Source: Halomonas sp. M20 (GTDB lineage Bacteria > Pseudomonadota > Gammaproteobacteria > Pseudomonadales > Halomonadaceae). Taken from it: a stretch of 64,000 nucleotides of DNA. Shown here in pieces: positions 1-10,490 of the stretch (within the stretch, counting starts at the first letter, position 1; each line of letters starts with the position of its first letter). The position numbers and the translations under genes are program-made. The stretch spans positions 434,001 through 498,000 of the forward strand of contig NZ_JACNMQ010000002.1 in NCBI RefSeq assembly GCF_020622265.1, in the 5' to 3' direction. The notes beneath the pieces are model-generated. The model did no database searches, was not told the DNA's origin, and saw only the letters and a list, made by a program, of their open reading frames with translations.

Positions 1-673
<673 letters not shown>

Positions 674-760
674 GGTATCGCTCTCTATTATCCTGCAAGC
701 CAGTATGCCGCAGCCCCGATACTGCGGCCATTCGATAGATTCAATCAAAGAGACACCGAC

Positions 761-1564
761 ATGACCGATGCGTTAGATACCCTCGTTGCCCTGCTAAGGC
801 TCGAAACCCTCGAGGAAAACCTGTTCCGGGGCCATAGCCAGGACCTGGGCTTTCCCCAGCTGTTCGGGGGCCAGGTACTGGGACAGGCCCTTTCCGCGGC
901 AAGTCAGACGGTGGACCCGATACGCCGCGTGCACTCGCTGCATGGGTACTTTCTGCGACCCGGCGACGCCAAGCGCCCGGTAATCTACCAGGTCGATCGT
1001 GTGCGGGACGGCGGCAGTTTTACCACTCGGCGCATCAGCGCCGTTCAAAACGGCAAGACGATCTTCTTTTGCAGCGCCTCGTTTCAGGGCGAGGAAGAAG
1101 GCCTGTCTCATCAGTCGACGATGCCCGAAGCGGCCCGTCCCGATGAGTTGATGGCCTCGGGTATCAAGGTGATGAACTTCAAGAGTCATCCCATCGAGTT
1201 TCTGCACTTTCCCGACGATGAAGCGGTCGCTCGCAAGCGCCTGTGGTTTCGTCTGGCCGGCGAACTCCCGGATGATGCGATTCTCAATCGCTATCTGCTT
1301 GCCTATAGCTCCGATTTCAATCTGCTGACCTCAAGCCTGGTGCCCCACGGCATCAAGTTCGGCGATCCCAAGTTGCAGATCGCAAGCCTCGACCACTCCC
1401 TGTGGTTTCATCGAGACGTCAAGGTCAACGACTGGCTGCTGTACGAGATGGACAGCCCCTGGGCCGGCGACGCCCGAGGGTTCACTCGGGGCAGCATCTA
1501 CGATCAGCAGGGCCGGCTGGTGGCCTCCAGCGCCCAGGAAGGACTGATCCGACTGCGTGAGTGA
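761..1564 (+). CDS. tesB: Acyl-CoA thioesterase II
   Basis: Hydrolyses acyl-CoA to free fatty acid and CoA; a cytoplasmic double-hotdog enzyme. The 267 residues show both hotdog repeats: the N-terminal one with FGGQVLGQAL and HSLHGYFLRPG, and the C-terminal one with ASLDHSLWFHR, which includes the catalytic-site Asp region of TesB. The start at 761 follows AAAGAGA and gives MTDALDTLVALL; the reading frame open further upstream (from 647) would overlap tadA and lacks homology. Divergent from tadA with 87 bases between the start codons, so the two promoters probably share this gap. Confidence 0.95.
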   Translation: MTDALDTLVALLRLETLEENLFRGHSQDLGFPQLFGGQVLGQALSAASQTVDPIRRVHSLHGYFLRPGDAKRPVIYQVDRVRDGGSFTTRRISAVQNGKTIFFCSASFQGEEEGLSHQSTMPEAARPDELMASGIKVMNFKSHPIEFLHFPDDEAVARKRLWFRLAGELPDDAILNRYLLAYSSDFNLLTSSLVPHGIKFGDPKLQIASLDHSLWFHRDVKVNDWLLYEMDSPWAGDARGFTRGSIYDQQGRLVASSAQEGLIRLRE

Positions 1565-1604
1565 GGGCTCGCTCCCAAGCGGTGCATTGGGCTCCCCTTT
1601 CTGA

Positions 1605-1811
1605 CTACGGTTTATCGCTGGGGGCGCCTGCATCGCATTTCACGCACTCGAGTTCGAACCCCAGCATGGAAACTCGACCCTGTACGGTGGTGACCCAAGG
1701 CCGGACCACCCAGGGCGGCGTGTGACGCACATGCTGGAAATGGCCGCAGGTCAGCTCCGCCACCCAGTGATCCTCTTCATCCTTGTGGTAGCCGGTGATG
1801 GGTTGTTTCAT
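1605..1811 (-). CDS. DUF3565 family small protein
   Basis: A 68-residue protein with the DUF3565 pattern: MKQPITGYHKDEEDHWVAEL at the N-terminus, an ELxCGHxQHVRH block, and a C-terminal ELECVKCD pair of cysteines. The Cys/His arrangement suggests a small metal-binding (zinc) fold; the biochemical role is unknown. It sits alone, convergent with tesB (41-base gap). Full length for the family. Confidence 0.85.
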   Translation of the reverse strand: MKQPITGYHKDEEDHWVAELTCGHFQHVRHTPPWVVRPWVTTVQGRVSMLGFELECVKCDAGAPSDKP

Positions 1812-1992
1812 TCTCTAATATTCCAGGTGCGCATAGCTCTTTCCTCCCAACCTACTTCTACCATGCTAGCGCTCATCAGGCTGCAGAATCTAATATTAGA
1901 AACTATGATTGATTGAGGCGGATTGCATGAAGCTCTATGCCTATCTTTTGCACAGCACACTTTCACGAAGTCCATGGAAAAGGAAAGCTCCA

Positions 1993-3726
1993 ATGAACAA
2001 ACCTCTTGCGATGTTCACCGTATCGGCCTTGGCCCTGAGCTTGGCAGCCCCAATCAACGCGGCGAACACGGATACCATCAAGCGCGATACGCTAAAGGAT
2101 TTGCAGCGGACCTACGCGGATGCCTCTTTCGAGAGCTTCGATGACTTTCTTCAGCAAGTGCAGGACAAAACCGATAACGACACGTTAAAAAGTGCCATCG
2201 ATCGCTATCGTCAGGATGAAACCCTCGAAGGCAACGACTTCATCAACGTCTATCGCCTGCTGGGGCTCTACACGCGCCTGCACTACGGTGATGAAGTGGT
2301 CGACCTGCTGAGCGACATGGTCGCAGTCAAGACCGGCAAGCAGGGCGACACCCCGCAGCACGAAAATCCGGGAATCGCCGAATTCGGCGAACTGGTGAGG
2401 AGCAAGGCCGAAGATTTCGGACTCGAGTTCAACAACGTGGACAATCGCATCTTCGAGGTGACGCTTCCCGGCAGCACCGATGAAGCCTTCGGCATCCTGA
2501 CTCACAGCGATACCGTGCCTGCCAACCCGCAGGACTGGGTGCTCGACGACGGCACCCAGCTCGACCCGTTCACTACCACGATCAAGGATGGCAATATCTA
2601 CGGCCGGGGCACCGAGGACGACAAGGCCTCCATCGCCGCGTCCCTCTATGCCATGAAGGCCATCGAGGAGAACGACGTTCCCCTCAAGCGCAGCATTCGG
2701 CTGATGATCGAAACCACGGAAGAGACCGGCGGCGAAGGCTTCGAGTACTACAAGCAGCAAACCGACCTGCCCGCCTATAACATCGTGCTGGACAGCGGTT
2801 ACCCGGCGGTCACCGCGGAGAAAGGCTTCGGCACCATCGATACCTACTTCCCCATGACCGAAGCCAATGGCGACGGACCGGTCATTACCAAGATCACCGG
2901 CGGACTGGCCACCAACCAGATCCCCTCCAACTCCATCGCCACCATCGAAAGCGACGATCCCAAAATGCTGAGCCAAACGCTTCAGGCTCAAGGCCAGGCT
3001 TACGCAGAAGATAACGGCGGCGATTTCGAGGTGACTACTGAAGTGATGGACGATACCGTCACCCTGACGGTCAAGGGCCAGTCCGCCCACTCCTCCCGGC
3101 CGCAATCCGGCGTCAATCCAGTGCCGCGTATGGCCGGGATGCTGGTCAATTCCGACGTGGATTTCCAGCAGAACCAGTACACCCGAGCCATTCACTACAT
3201 CGACGACAACTACGGCCTGGACTTCAAGGGCGAGAAGTTGGGCGTCGGCTATGACCACGACTTCATGGGGCCCTTGACCCTCACTCCGACCTATCTGGAA
3301 GAGCAGGAGGGCAAACTGCGGGTCGCGGTCAACGTGCGGGCCCCCAAGGGCGAACGGTCCGTAGAGGAACTTGCCCAGAGCATCAATGACAAGCTTGCGA
3401 CCTATGCACAGCAAAACGACCTGGACATGAACGTGGATATCGAGATCAGCGACTGGATGCTGCGCGACCCCCAAGGCGAGTGGCTCAAGACCCTGCTCAA
3501 CATCTTCGGCGATACCACCGGCCAGAAGGCCGAGCCCATCGCCTCCGCAGGCAGCACCACCGCCAAGCTGCTACCCAACGCCATCAACTTCGGCCCTTCC
3601 ATGCCGGGCGAGGAGTACACTGGCCATACCGCCAACGAGTTCAAGAAGATGGACAACCTGATGCTGGACATTCAGATGTTCACGGAAATGCTGGCCCGTA
3701 TCGGCAATCAGGAAACCCTCGACTAA
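1993..3726 (+). CDS. Secreted M20-family dipeptidase (PepV/Sapep-like)
   Basis: Metallopeptidase of 577 residues predicted to cleave dipeptides outside the cytoplasm. The start at 1993 follows AAAAGGAAAG and opens a clean signal peptide (MNKPLAMFTVSALALSL...INAAN, cleavage after about residue 24). Zinc-site motifs of M20 are visible: THSDTVPA (metal His), YGRGTEDDK (bridging Asp), ETTEETGGEG (catalytic Glu and metal Glu) and a C-terminal GEEYTGHTANEF block with the last metal His. The dimerisation (lid) domain between them contains GQSAHSSRPQ. PepV relatives are usually cytoplasmic, so the export signal is notable. It stands alone and ends at a strong terminator. Confidence 0.85.
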   Translation: MNKPLAMFTVSALALSLAAPINAANTDTIKRDTLKDLQRTYADASFESFDDFLQQVQDKTDNDTLKSAIDRYRQDETLEGNDFINVYRLLGLYTRLHYGDEVVDLLSDMVAVKTGKQGDTPQHENPGIAEFGELVRSKAEDFGLEFNNVDNRIFEVTLPGSTDEAFGILTHSDTVPANPQDWVLDDGTQLDPFTTTIKDGNIYGRGTEDDKASIAASLYAMKAIEENDVPLKRSIRLMIETTEETGGEGFEYYKQQTDLPAYNIVLDSGYPAVTAEKGFGTIDTYFPMTEANGDGPVITKITGGLATNQIPSNSIATIESDDPKMLSQTLQAQGQAYAEDNGGDFEVTTEVMDDTVTLTVKGQSAHSSRPQSGVNPVPRMAGMLVNSDVDFQQNQYTRAIHYIDDNYGLDFKGEKLGVGYDHDFMGPLTLTPTYLEEQEGKLRVAVNVRAPKGERSVEELAQSINDKLATYAQQNDLDMNVDIEISDWMLRDPQGEWLKTLLNIFGDTTGQKAEPIASAGSTTAKLLPNAINFGPSMPGEEYTGHTANEFKKMDNLMLDIQMFTEMLARIGNQETLD

Positions 3727-3755
3727 AATGCGTCGTGGTCTCCGTCTATAACCTC

Positions 3756-3787
3756 GGCACGGCGCAAAAAGCGCTGTGCCGTTTTTT
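3756..3787 (+). terminator. Rho-independent terminator of the dipeptidase gene
   Basis: GGCACGGCGC - AAAAA - GCGCTGTGCC forms a 10-bp stem with one G-U pair, followed by GTTTTTT. It lies 30 bases after the dipeptidase stop and before the next gene. Confidence 0.85.
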
Positions 3788-3835
3788 CATGCTTGATAAG
3801 ATGCGCTTATCAGTAACGTACTACAGGAACACGAC

Positions 3836-4552
3836 ATGGGCAGGGCCTTTCAGAACCGCAAGGAATCCATGGCCAAGACGGCCGACGCCAAGACCAAGGT
3901 GTACAGCAAATACGGCCGCGAGATTTACGTGTGCGCTAAAACCGGCGGCACCGATCCTACAGGCAATCTGACCCTGCGCGGCTTGATCGATCGCGCCAAG
4001 AAGGACCAGGTGCCCTCTCACGTCATCGACAAGGCACTCGACAAGGCTGCCGGTGCCGGCGGCGAGGATTTTTCACCCGCCCGCTACGAAGGCTTCGGCC
4101 CTGGCAGCTGCATGGTGATCGTCGACTGCCTGACGGACAACCCCAACCGCACCTTCGGCGACGTGCGGGGCTGTTTCACCAAGACCAAGAGCAAGATCGG
4201 CACGCCGGGCAGCGTCAGCCACTTATTCGATCACTGCGCGATTTTCGTCTTTGCCGGCAGCGACGAAGACGCCACCCTCGAAGCATTGATGGAAGCGGAC
4301 GTGGATGTCACGGACATCGAGAACGAAGACGGCAAGCTGACCGTGTTCGCTCCCCACACGGAATACGCCAAGACCAAGCAAGCGCTGATCGACGCCTTCG
4401 GCGAGATCGACTTCGACACCGACGAGATCCAGTTCGTCCCCCAAACCGTCACGCCGATTGAAGGTGACGACGTGGCCATGTTCGAGAAACTTCTCGACAT
4501 GCTCAACGATCTGGACGACGTGCAGAACGTCTACCACAACGCCGAGGTATAA
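3836..4552 (+). CDS. YebC/PmpR family DNA-binding protein (YeeN-type)
   Basis: 238 residues of the DUF28/TACO1 family. Start context ACAGGAACACGAC-ATG. Family features: N-terminal [30 protein letters not shown] (YeeN type; YebC itself begins MAGHSKW), then the central [18 protein letters not shown] and [19 protein letters not shown] segments, and a C-terminal acidic domain. Members act as transcription regulators or, for YebC proper, help ribosomes through proline stretches; which applies here cannot be told. Single gene between the terminator at 3787 and a convergent GST. Confidence 0.9.
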   Translation: MGRAFQNRKESMAKTADAKTKVYSKYGREIYVCAKTGGTDPTGNLTLRGLIDRAKKDQVPSHVIDKALDKAAGAGGEDFSPARYEGFGPGSCMVIVDCLTDNPNRTFGDVRGCFTKTKSKIGTPGSVSHLFDHCAIFVFAGSDEDATLEALMEADVDVTDIENEDGKLTVFAPHTEYAKTKQALIDAFGEIDFDTDEIQFVPQTVTPIEGDDVAMFEKLLDMLNDLDDVQNVYHNAEV

Positions 4553-4572
4553 CGTCTCGAAGTGGCGACTGC

Positions 4573-5229
4573 CTATTTCGATCCAAACTCGGCCTCGGCG
4601 CAATTGGGGTCGGTATCCTGATAGGAAGGCAGCGCCTGTACCCGCTGCCACCACTCGGCAAAACCGGGCACGTCGAATACCTTCTCGGCATCCGGTGTCG
4701 AACTGACCTGATAGCAGATCGGTGCCAGGAAGAAATCCGCCAGACTGCGCTCATCTCCGGCGATGAAGTCGGAGCCACCGCGAATCGCCATGATCTCCGC
4801 CAGCACCCGCTTCGAGTTCTCGATGCCCTTCTCATAGTCCTCATCGCTTACCGGGCCGAACAGGTCCGGAAAAAGATGATAGGCGGTCACGGTGCCAATC
4901 ACATTGGCATAGCCGTAGGCATCGACCAGGTTGATCGCCATATCCATGCGGGCGCGATCCTTGATACTTTCCGGCGTAAAGGAAGGCCCAGGCAGCGCCG
5001 CATCGAGATAGCGCACGATGGCACTGGTTTCGAGTATTCGCAGACCGTCGTGTTCCATCACCGGCACCTTGCCGAAGGGATGACGCTTCAAATGCTCGGG
5101 CGAATGCGGATCGCCTTTCAGCACGTTGAGCGGTACCTGCTCGTAGTCCGCTTCTTTTTCCGCCAGCAGCATGCGCACGGTGCGCACATAGGTGCTGTGA
5201 TTGAACCCATACAAAACGGGTTTAGTCAT
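4573..5229 (-). CDS. Glutathione S-transferase family protein
   Basis: 218 residues with an N-terminal thioredoxin-fold GST domain (roughly 1-80; LYGFNHSTYVRTVRMLL, cis-Pro region GKVPVMEHDG, then ETSAIVRYLD) and an all-helical C-terminal domain with the SLADFFLAPI segment. The Ser-Thr-Tyr triplet near residue 12 is the likely glutathione-activating site. Substrate unknown. Good Shine-Dalgarno (AAGGAGAGTTTC-ATG). Monocistronic, divergent from nothing on its 5' side except the tail of the MscS gene. Confidence 0.85.
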   Translation of the reverse strand: MTKPVLYGFNHSTYVRTVRMLLAEKEADYEQVPLNVLKGDPHSPEHLKRHPFGKVPVMEHDGLRILETSAIVRYLDAALPGPSFTPESIKDRARMDMAINLVDAYGYANVIGTVTAYHLFPDLFGPVSDEDYEKGIENSKRVLAEIMAIRGGSDFIAGDERSLADFFLAPICYQVSSTPDAEKVFDVPGFAEWWQRVQALPSYQDTDPNCAEAEFGSK

Positions 5230-5308
5230 GAAACTCTCCTTAGCTGAATGACATTACGTCTCCAGTAGAACAACACCATGAGACAAGTGCCTGGTGCAGG
5301 ATGGGTCG

Positions 5309-6352
5309 CTACTCAGCTTGGTCAGGGCGATCCGTCTGAGACCGCACTTTCTCCTGTGTCGCTCCTCGCTTTCCTTCCTCCTGTACAACTCCCTGCACTT
5401 TCCAGCGCGGCGGCGGCGGGCCTTCATGAGGCGCGGGCCAGCCTTCACGCTGGGCGCCACGATCCCCGTCCGTGGCCTCGGTCTGGTCATGAAACAGCTG
5501 AACGGTGGTGTCGTAGGGCATGTCGATGCGCGCCTCGTCCAGGGCCAGTTTGATGGCCTTGATGACCCGGGCATGCACATGAACCATGTCGGCGCGACGG
5601 CTATGGCTCCACCAGCGCACCCGGATCGTCACCCAGCTGGCAGCAAGATCCCAGGGTAGCGCCTCCGGCGCCGGATCGCTTTCGACGCCGTCTACCTTCG
5701 CCACCGCCTGGCGTAGCACGTCACAGGCCTCGTCCATGCCATCGCCGTAACCGATGCCGATATCATACTGACTGCGGCGCTTCTCGTAGGCGGTCTTGAC
5801 CTGTACCGCGTTGGTGTAAATATCGCTGTTGGGAACCACAATACGCTGATTGTCGTAAGTTCTGATGATAGTGGCCCGAGTTTCAATACGCTCGACGGTG
5901 CCTTCATAACCGTTGACCTCGACCTGATCGTCGATATTGAAGGGCTGACGCAGCAATATAAGCAGCCCCGCCATCCAGTTCTGCAGGATATCCTTGAAGG
6001 CGAAACCGATTGCCACGGAACTGACGCCCAATCCCGCAAACAGATCACCGGGCTTCAAGGTGGGAATCACGATGGTCGCGGCAAACAGAAACCCCACCAG
6101 CACGATCACCCATTTGATGAATCCACCCAGCACGTCGCCCAGATTGGCGCGCTGCCTGCGTACCGACTGACGGCGAATGAGTCGGCGTACGAGTAGACCT
6201 AACGCGTAAAATAGCGCCAGCAATACGATCGCCACCACAATATTGGGCAGCAGACGAATGGCGCCATCGACCCAGCTGTCGATACGCTCAAAGGACGTAC
6301 CGAAGTCCAGATCGACTTCCTGAGGTATATCTTGCTTTTGCCCCGCGCTCAT
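5309..6352 (-). CDS. Small-conductance mechanosensitive channel, MscS family
   Basis: Inner-membrane channel that opens on hypo-osmotic stress. The 347 residues contain three predicted membrane helices (about 30-55, 75-95, 100-125), the pore-lining helix ending in GVSSVAIGFAFKDILQNWMAG, and the beta domain with VNGYEGTVERIETRATIIRTYDNQRIVVPNS, shown only in part in databases as the MscS signature. The C-terminal tail (last 45 residues) is hydrophilic and proline/charge-rich. The ATG at 6352 overlaps the creatininase stop (ATGA), so the two genes are translationally coupled; the longer frame upstream only reads through that gene. Confidence 0.92.
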   Translation of the reverse strand: MSAGQKQDIPQEVDLDFGTSFERIDSWVDGAIRLLPNIVVAIVLLALFYALGLLVRRLIRRQSVRRQRANLGDVLGGFIKWVIVLVGFLFAATIVIPTLKPGDLFAGLGVSSVAIGFAFKDILQNWMAGLLILLRQPFNIDDQVEVNGYEGTVERIETRATIIRTYDNQRIVVPNSDIYTNAVQVKTAYEKRRSQYDIGIGYGDGMDEACDVLRQAVAKVDGVESDPAPEALPWDLAASWVTIRVRWWSHSRRADMVHVHARVIKAIKLALDEARIDMPYDTTVQLFHDQTEATDGDRGAQREGWPAPHEGPPPPRWKVQGVVQEEGKRGATQEKVRSQTDRPDQAE

Positions 6353-7104
6353 CCTAGAAACGCCCGATAGGCCTCCAGTGCATCCTCCACCCCGGCTTCC
6401 AGAAAACGCCGGCCATGGTCGACGCAGGCCAGGGACGGCGCCGATCCCATGCGGCCATCCGGAAAGCGCTGACGGAAAGTCATGGCATCGCACTGGGCGC
6501 TGCCGCCGGGAGCAATATGCGGCGCCATGGCCACGTCCTTGACCGCTTCAGGATGCGCCGCCCAGGACAGCGATACTTCTGATGGCGTGGCGTGGCCGCC
6601 TTCCGCATCGCCATACAGCTCCTTGGCAATTTCGCGCCCGCGGCGCCCGGTGAACCAGCTGTACAGTGACAGCTGCAGTTCGTCATTCGACGATCCGCCC
6701 GAACTGCGCTGGGACAGGCTTTGTTCAGAAAGGATTTCGGCAAAGGCCGCGCTTATCGTTGCGATATTGCCGCCGTGGCCATTGAGAAAGAACACATGGG
6801 TGAAACCGTGACGTATCAGGGAATCCACGGTGTCTTTCAGCACCGCCATCAACGTACTGGGGCGCAGGCTGATTGAGCCCGGAAAAGCCAGATGATGCTG
6901 GGCCATACCCAGATTCTGGGTTGGCCCGATCAAGACGTCATGGCTCTCGCCCAAGGCCCAGGCAATCGCTTCCGGGCAGATCGCATCGGTGCCTATCAAA
7001 CCGTTGGGCCCGTGCTGTTCTGTCGAGCCGACGGGAATGATGATACCCGTGGAGCGCTGAAGATAGGCCTCCACTTCCTGCCAGGTGGCCAGTTGCAGCC
7101 GCAT
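6349..7104 (-). CDS. Creatininase family amidohydrolase
   Basis: 251 residues. Shows the creatininase metal-binding pattern: VGSTEQHGPNG (Glu and His ligands), GTDAICPEA (Asp), NGHGGN (His) and a later GDAEGGHATPSE with His and Glu. Enzymes of this family hydrolyse cyclic amides (creatinine, mycofactocin precursor, formamidopyrimidines); the true substrate cannot be inferred. It overlaps the MscS gene by 4 bases and follows the DUF6151 gene by 3 bases, so the three form one operon. Confidence 0.88.
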   Translation of the reverse strand: MRLQLATWQEVEAYLQRSTGIIIPVGSTEQHGPNGLIGTDAICPEAIAWALGESHDVLIGPTQNLGMAQHHLAFPGSISLRPSTLMAVLKDTVDSLIRHGFTHVFFLNGHGGNIATISAAFAEILSEQSLSQRSSGGSSNDELQLSLYSWFTGRRGREIAKELYGDAEGGHATPSEVSLSWAAHPEAVKDVAMAPHIAPGGSAQCDAMTFRQRFPDGRMGSAPSLACVDHGRRFLEAGVEDALEAYRAFLG

Positions 7105-7107
7105 GAT

Positions 7108-7728
7108 TCAACTCCCTTTCGTATTCATCTGGTTGGCGGGAGTCTTGGCGCGCTTCAACTCCTGCTCGCTGAGTATTTTCGGAGTGACGATGCACTTGCC
7201 GGACTGTCCATCAAAAAAAGGCGTTCGTTTATAGCTGCCATCGAGACGCGCCTTTGCAATCATGCCCGCCGCCTGGGCGCCACCGCCTATTAGACCCTGG
7301 GACGAAGGCTTGGGCTCGCACAAGGCGTTTTTGGTGAACACCCGCATGCGCACTGGGCCAAAAGTGTCATTCAAAGAGCCAGGTTCATATCTCAGGCACG
7401 TATGAACCACGCCCACAAAAGGCATGTTGTAGTTTGACGGCGTATTCGCGATGGTTGTGTTGCAACAACTGGCATACCAGCGCAGCAGCCCTTTCGGGGT
7501 CAAACGCAGGCAGGCCAGATTCTCGATGCCTTCGCTAAAGGTCAGATTGTCTGGCGTGGTTTGGATGAGTTCGGTGCCACCGTTGGTGTCGAGGGTCTCA
7601 TTTTCCTGGCCTAGAAACCGGGGAAATGCCTGACAGTCCGTACAATAGCAAACGCTGTGAATGTAGTTCTTGATGGGCCCTAGCGTCCCTTTGAGCTTAC
7701 CGCATCGACACTCGATGGCATGAGTCAT
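7108..7728 (-). CDS. DUF6151 family Cys-rich protein (GFA/CENP-V-like)
   Basis: 206 residues. N-terminal ECRCGKLKG and VCYCTDCQAF, then WYASCCNTTIAN, resemble the zinc-binding Cys set of GFA (glutathione-dependent formaldehyde-activating-like) domains. DUF6151 is my recognition of the family; no enzyme activity is known to me. The ATG at 7728 is chosen because AAAGGA lies 8 bases upstream; a second ATG at 7746 has no such signal. First gene of the DUF6151-creatininase-MscS operon. Confidence 0.75.
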   Translation of the reverse strand: MTHAIECRCGKLKGTLGPIKNYIHSVCYCTDCQAFPRFLGQENETLDTNGGTELIQTTPDNLTFSEGIENLACLRLTPKGLLRWYASCCNTTIANTPSNYNMPFVGVVHTCLRYEPGSLNDTFGPVRMRVFTKNALCEPKPSSQGLIGGGAQAAGMIAKARLDGSYKRTPFFDGQSGKCIVTPKILSEQELKRAKTPANQMNTKGS

Positions 7729-7770
7729 GATTGCTGTCCTTTGCAAAATTCAAACGAAGCCTAGTCTATT

Positions 7771-9090
7771 TTACGTGGCTCTACCGTCACTGCCGCTCAC
7801 TCGCCAGATGACGTTGCCCACGTCGTCCGCTACCAGCAAACCGCCCTCTCGATCGATGGCCACACTTACCGGCCTGCCTTGCGCCTTATCATCCGCATCG
7901 ATGAATCCGGTCAGCACATCGACTGGCTCGCCAGCAGGCCTGCCGTTCTCGAAAGGCACGAAGATCACCTTGTAGCCACTGCGGGGCTTGCGATTCCAGG
8001 AGCCGTGCTGGCCGACGAACATGCCATTGCTGAACTGCTCCGGCAGACTATTGCCCTCCGCTGCGCTCAACCCCAACGACGCGGTATGTGGTCCGAGAGC
8101 GTAATCCGGCACGATGGCGCTGGCGACAAGAACCGGTTCTTGCGACTCGACCCGCTCGTCCACGTGCTGTCCGAAATAGCTAAACGGCCAGCCGTAGAAA
8201 CCGCCGTCTTTCACTGCGGTCATGTAATCCGGCACCAGGTCGCTGCCGAGCGCGTCTCGTTCGTTGACCGCCACCCATAGCGCACCGCTCTTGGGCTGCC
8301 AGGCCATGCCCACCGGGTTGCGCAGCCCCGAGGCAAATACGCGATGCTCACCGGTCTCGGGATCGATTTCCCAGATGGCCGCACGGCCTTCTTCACTTTC
8401 CAGTCCGTTCTCGCCCACATTGCTGTTGGACCCCACACCGACATAGAGCTTGCTGCCATCCGGGCTAGCGATCAGGCTCTTGGTCCAGTGGTGATTGATC
8501 GGCCCGGCAGGCAGGTCGACGATCTTCTCGCCGGTAGCGGTGATTTGGGTCTGGCCTTCTTGATAGGGAAAGCGCACCACCGCATCCGTATTAGCCACGA
8601 AAAAGTCATTCTCTACCAAGGCCATGCCAAAAGGCGAATACAAACCCTCGAGAAAGACCGAGCGCTGATCCGCCACGCCATCCGCGTCGGTATCTCTCAG
8701 CAGGGTAATACGATTGGCGCTTTCGCCCCCGGCACCGGCGCGTTTCATGAACCAGCCCATGATCCAGGCCTGGATGCCGCCTCCTTCTTTCGGAGGCCGG
8801 TTGGTCTCCGCCACCAGCACATCGCCGTTGGGCAGCACGTAGAGCCAGCGCGGATGATCGAGTCCATCGGCAAATGCTTTCACCTCGACCCCTTCGATGG
8901 CCTCCGGCTTGGCGCCGGATGGCCAGCCCACGGCCGGGGCAATATTCACCGTTGGTATCAATGTCTCGTTGGGCTCGGGTAGCTGTGGATTGGGCCCAGT
9001 GCCGGCGGATACCGGCAACTTAGCCGTTTCGCTACAGCCCGCCAGAGTGAATGCAAAAACCCCGAAGGCAATCAAACGCAAGAAAATCAT
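7771..9090 (-). CDS. PQQ-dependent sugar dehydrogenase-like lipoprotein (sorbosone/glucose dehydrogenase family)
   Basis: 439-residue six-bladed beta-propeller of the GDH/sorbosone dehydrogenase family. Begins with a lipoprotein signal ending in LAGC, so it is predicted to be lipid-anchored facing the periplasm. Propeller signatures include [51 protein letters not shown] and GQHGSWNR. It probably oxidises an aldose or sugar-like alcohol with PQQ, but the substrate is open. ATG at 9102 (4 codons earlier) is an alternative start; 9090 gives the more usual signal-peptide charge pattern. A clear paralogue lies at 25432. Confidence 0.85.
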   Translation of the reverse strand: MIFLRLIAFGVFAFTLAGCSETAKLPVSAGTGPNPQLPEPNETLIPTVNIAPAVGWPSGAKPEAIEGVEVKAFADGLDHPRWLYVLPNGDVLVAETNRPPKEGGGIQAWIMGWFMKRAGAGGESANRITLLRDTDADGVADQRSVFLEGLYSPFGMALVENDFFVANTDAVVRFPYQEGQTQITATGEKIVDLPAGPINHHWTKSLIASPDGSKLYVGVGSNSNVGENGLESEEGRAAIWEIDPETGEHRVFASGLRNPVGMAWQPKSGALWVAVNERDALGSDLVPDYMTAVKDGGFYGWPFSYFGQHVDERVESQEPVLVASAIVPDYALGPHTASLGLSAAEGNSLPEQFSNGMFVGQHGSWNRKPRSGYKVIFVPFENGRPAGEPVDVLTGFIDADDKAQGRPVSVAIDREGGLLVADDVGNVIWRVSGSDGRAT

Positions 9091-9154
9091 GGTGGCATCC
9101 ATTCCCGACAGGCAGTGGCTATTGTTGTAGCACCAAAATCAGTGTCGGCCAAAA

Positions 9155-10441
9155 TCATCGATCCTGCACAAGAGACTGCAGCTTCTCGAAGACCTTTGAA
9201 TCCTGGCGCAGGCCGTCGTGCTCGAACTCGTTGGTGAGCCAATAGGTCAGGTTCTCGACCGCTTCGGCGGTTTGCAGCGACAGCTCTACATCCACGTACA
9301 TGTCATCGAAGTAGATGACGGCGGCTACCGGCACACTATTGTTAGCCAACCGCGCCGGATCATAAAAAGGCCTAGGCAGCGGCTTGTGGGCAAGCACCTC
9401 GACCGCTTCCTTGAAAGGCCTTAGCACGCTTATCTCCTCGAACATCCAGGGATAGATCATTTCGCCGGTGAGATAGAGCGGACGATGATCTTCGGCAAAC
9501 TCAGGGTGTTGCTGTCGCTCGCGCTCGGCGGCCCAGGCGCCGTGTGCATTCGGCGAGGCGTAAATATTCTCGTGCAGAGCGGCAAACAGCGGGTTCTCAT
9601 CAAAGCCCGTCAGTACCATCACCTCCAGCAAGAAGTGATGGTTCAATGCACTTTGTCGCTCATCGACGAAAGCCTCTTCGATCAGCCAGTGCAGCCGCTC
9701 CGCCCCATTCCCCATGCCGATCATGAGCCCAAGGGACTGGAAACGACGGACGGTGAGGACGTCCCCGTTGGGTAAACGAGGCTGATGGACTTGAATATAA
9801 TCAGCGATAGCGTTGAGCTTTTGCGCGTCCTGGGGAAAGCGCGCGTAGTAGGCCCGCATCTTCTTTGCAACCTGAGCGTAGGTGCGTTGATAGACCTCGT
9901 CCGGGTTGGGGGAAAGGCTCGGTAGTCCCCCGGCGATATAGCATTTCACCAGGCCTTCCGGCGCATGGGAAAGATAGCTCAGGGTCAGAAAGCCGCCGTA
10001 GCTTTGCCCTAGGGTTTCCCAGCACGCGCCCTGATAGGCATTTTTCCTGATGTGCTCCAGATCCGCGACGATGGCGTGGGCATCGAAGTGAGCAAGATAG
10101 TCCGCGGCCGCCTGGGCATCCTTCATCGCGTTCATGGTTGCACCGGTAATTCGACTGCTTCGACCGGTGCCGCGCTGATCCGGCAGTATGACGCGATACT
10201 TCTTTACGGCGTCCAATAACCAGCCGGGGCCGCTCGATGTCGGCCTGGGAGATTTTCCCCCAGGCCCGCCTTGAAGAAACACCAGCAGCGGAAGCTGAGC
10301 CTCTTTTTGCGCCGGACCACACACCTCCCGAAAGAAGACGGAGATCGTTCTGCCATCATCCGGATGCATCCAGTCCAGCGGCACCTCCAGGCAACGGTCG
10401 GTGACGTGCAGTCCCACAAGACGATAGTCGTCAATTTCCAT
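9155..10441 (-). CDS. Alpha/beta hydrolase, proline iminopeptidase-like (S33)
   Basis: 428 residues. Contains the S33 oxyanion segment FLQGGPGGKS, the DQRGTGRS turn, and the nucleophile elbow GQSYGG. The remaining catalytic residues lie in the C-terminal part (the family His near the end is probably in NEFEHDGLR). Enzymes of this type remove N-terminal proline from peptides. Starts with MEIDDYRL after AAGGAGCGCTTCACC. Same orientation as the lipoprotein gene downstream, 64 bases apart; an operon is possible. Confidence 0.85.
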   Translation of the reverse strand: MEIDDYRLVGLHVTDRCLEVPLDWMHPDDGRTISVFFREVCGPAQKEAQLPLLVFLQGGPGGKSPRPTSSGPGWLLDAVKKYRVILPDQRGTGRSSRITGATMNAMKDAQAAADYLAHFDAHAIVADLEHIRKNAYQGACWETLGQSYGGFLTLSYLSHAPEGLVKCYIAGGLPSLSPNPDEVYQRTYAQVAKKMRAYYARFPQDAQKLNAIADYIQVHQPRLPNGDVLTVRRFQSLGLMIGMGNGAERLHWLIEEAFVDERQSALNHHFLLEVMVLTGFDENPLFAALHENIYASPNAHGAWAAERERQQHPEFAEDHRPLYLTGEMIYPWMFEEISVLRPFKEAVEVLAHKPLPRPFYDPARLANNSVPVAAVIYFDDMYVDVELSLQTAEAVENLTYWLTNEFEHDGLRQDSKVFEKLQSLVQDR

Positions 10442-10490
10442 GGTGAAGCGCTCCTTCGCTACTGCAGCTCATTGATCCGATTTATAAGGA

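Noticed and set aside
2185-3474. Long minus-strand open frame of 429 codons
   Set aside because: Antisense to the M20 dipeptidase; the GC-rich codon bias of the real gene keeps this frame open. No homology seen, and the opposite strand has a signal peptide and zinc motifs.
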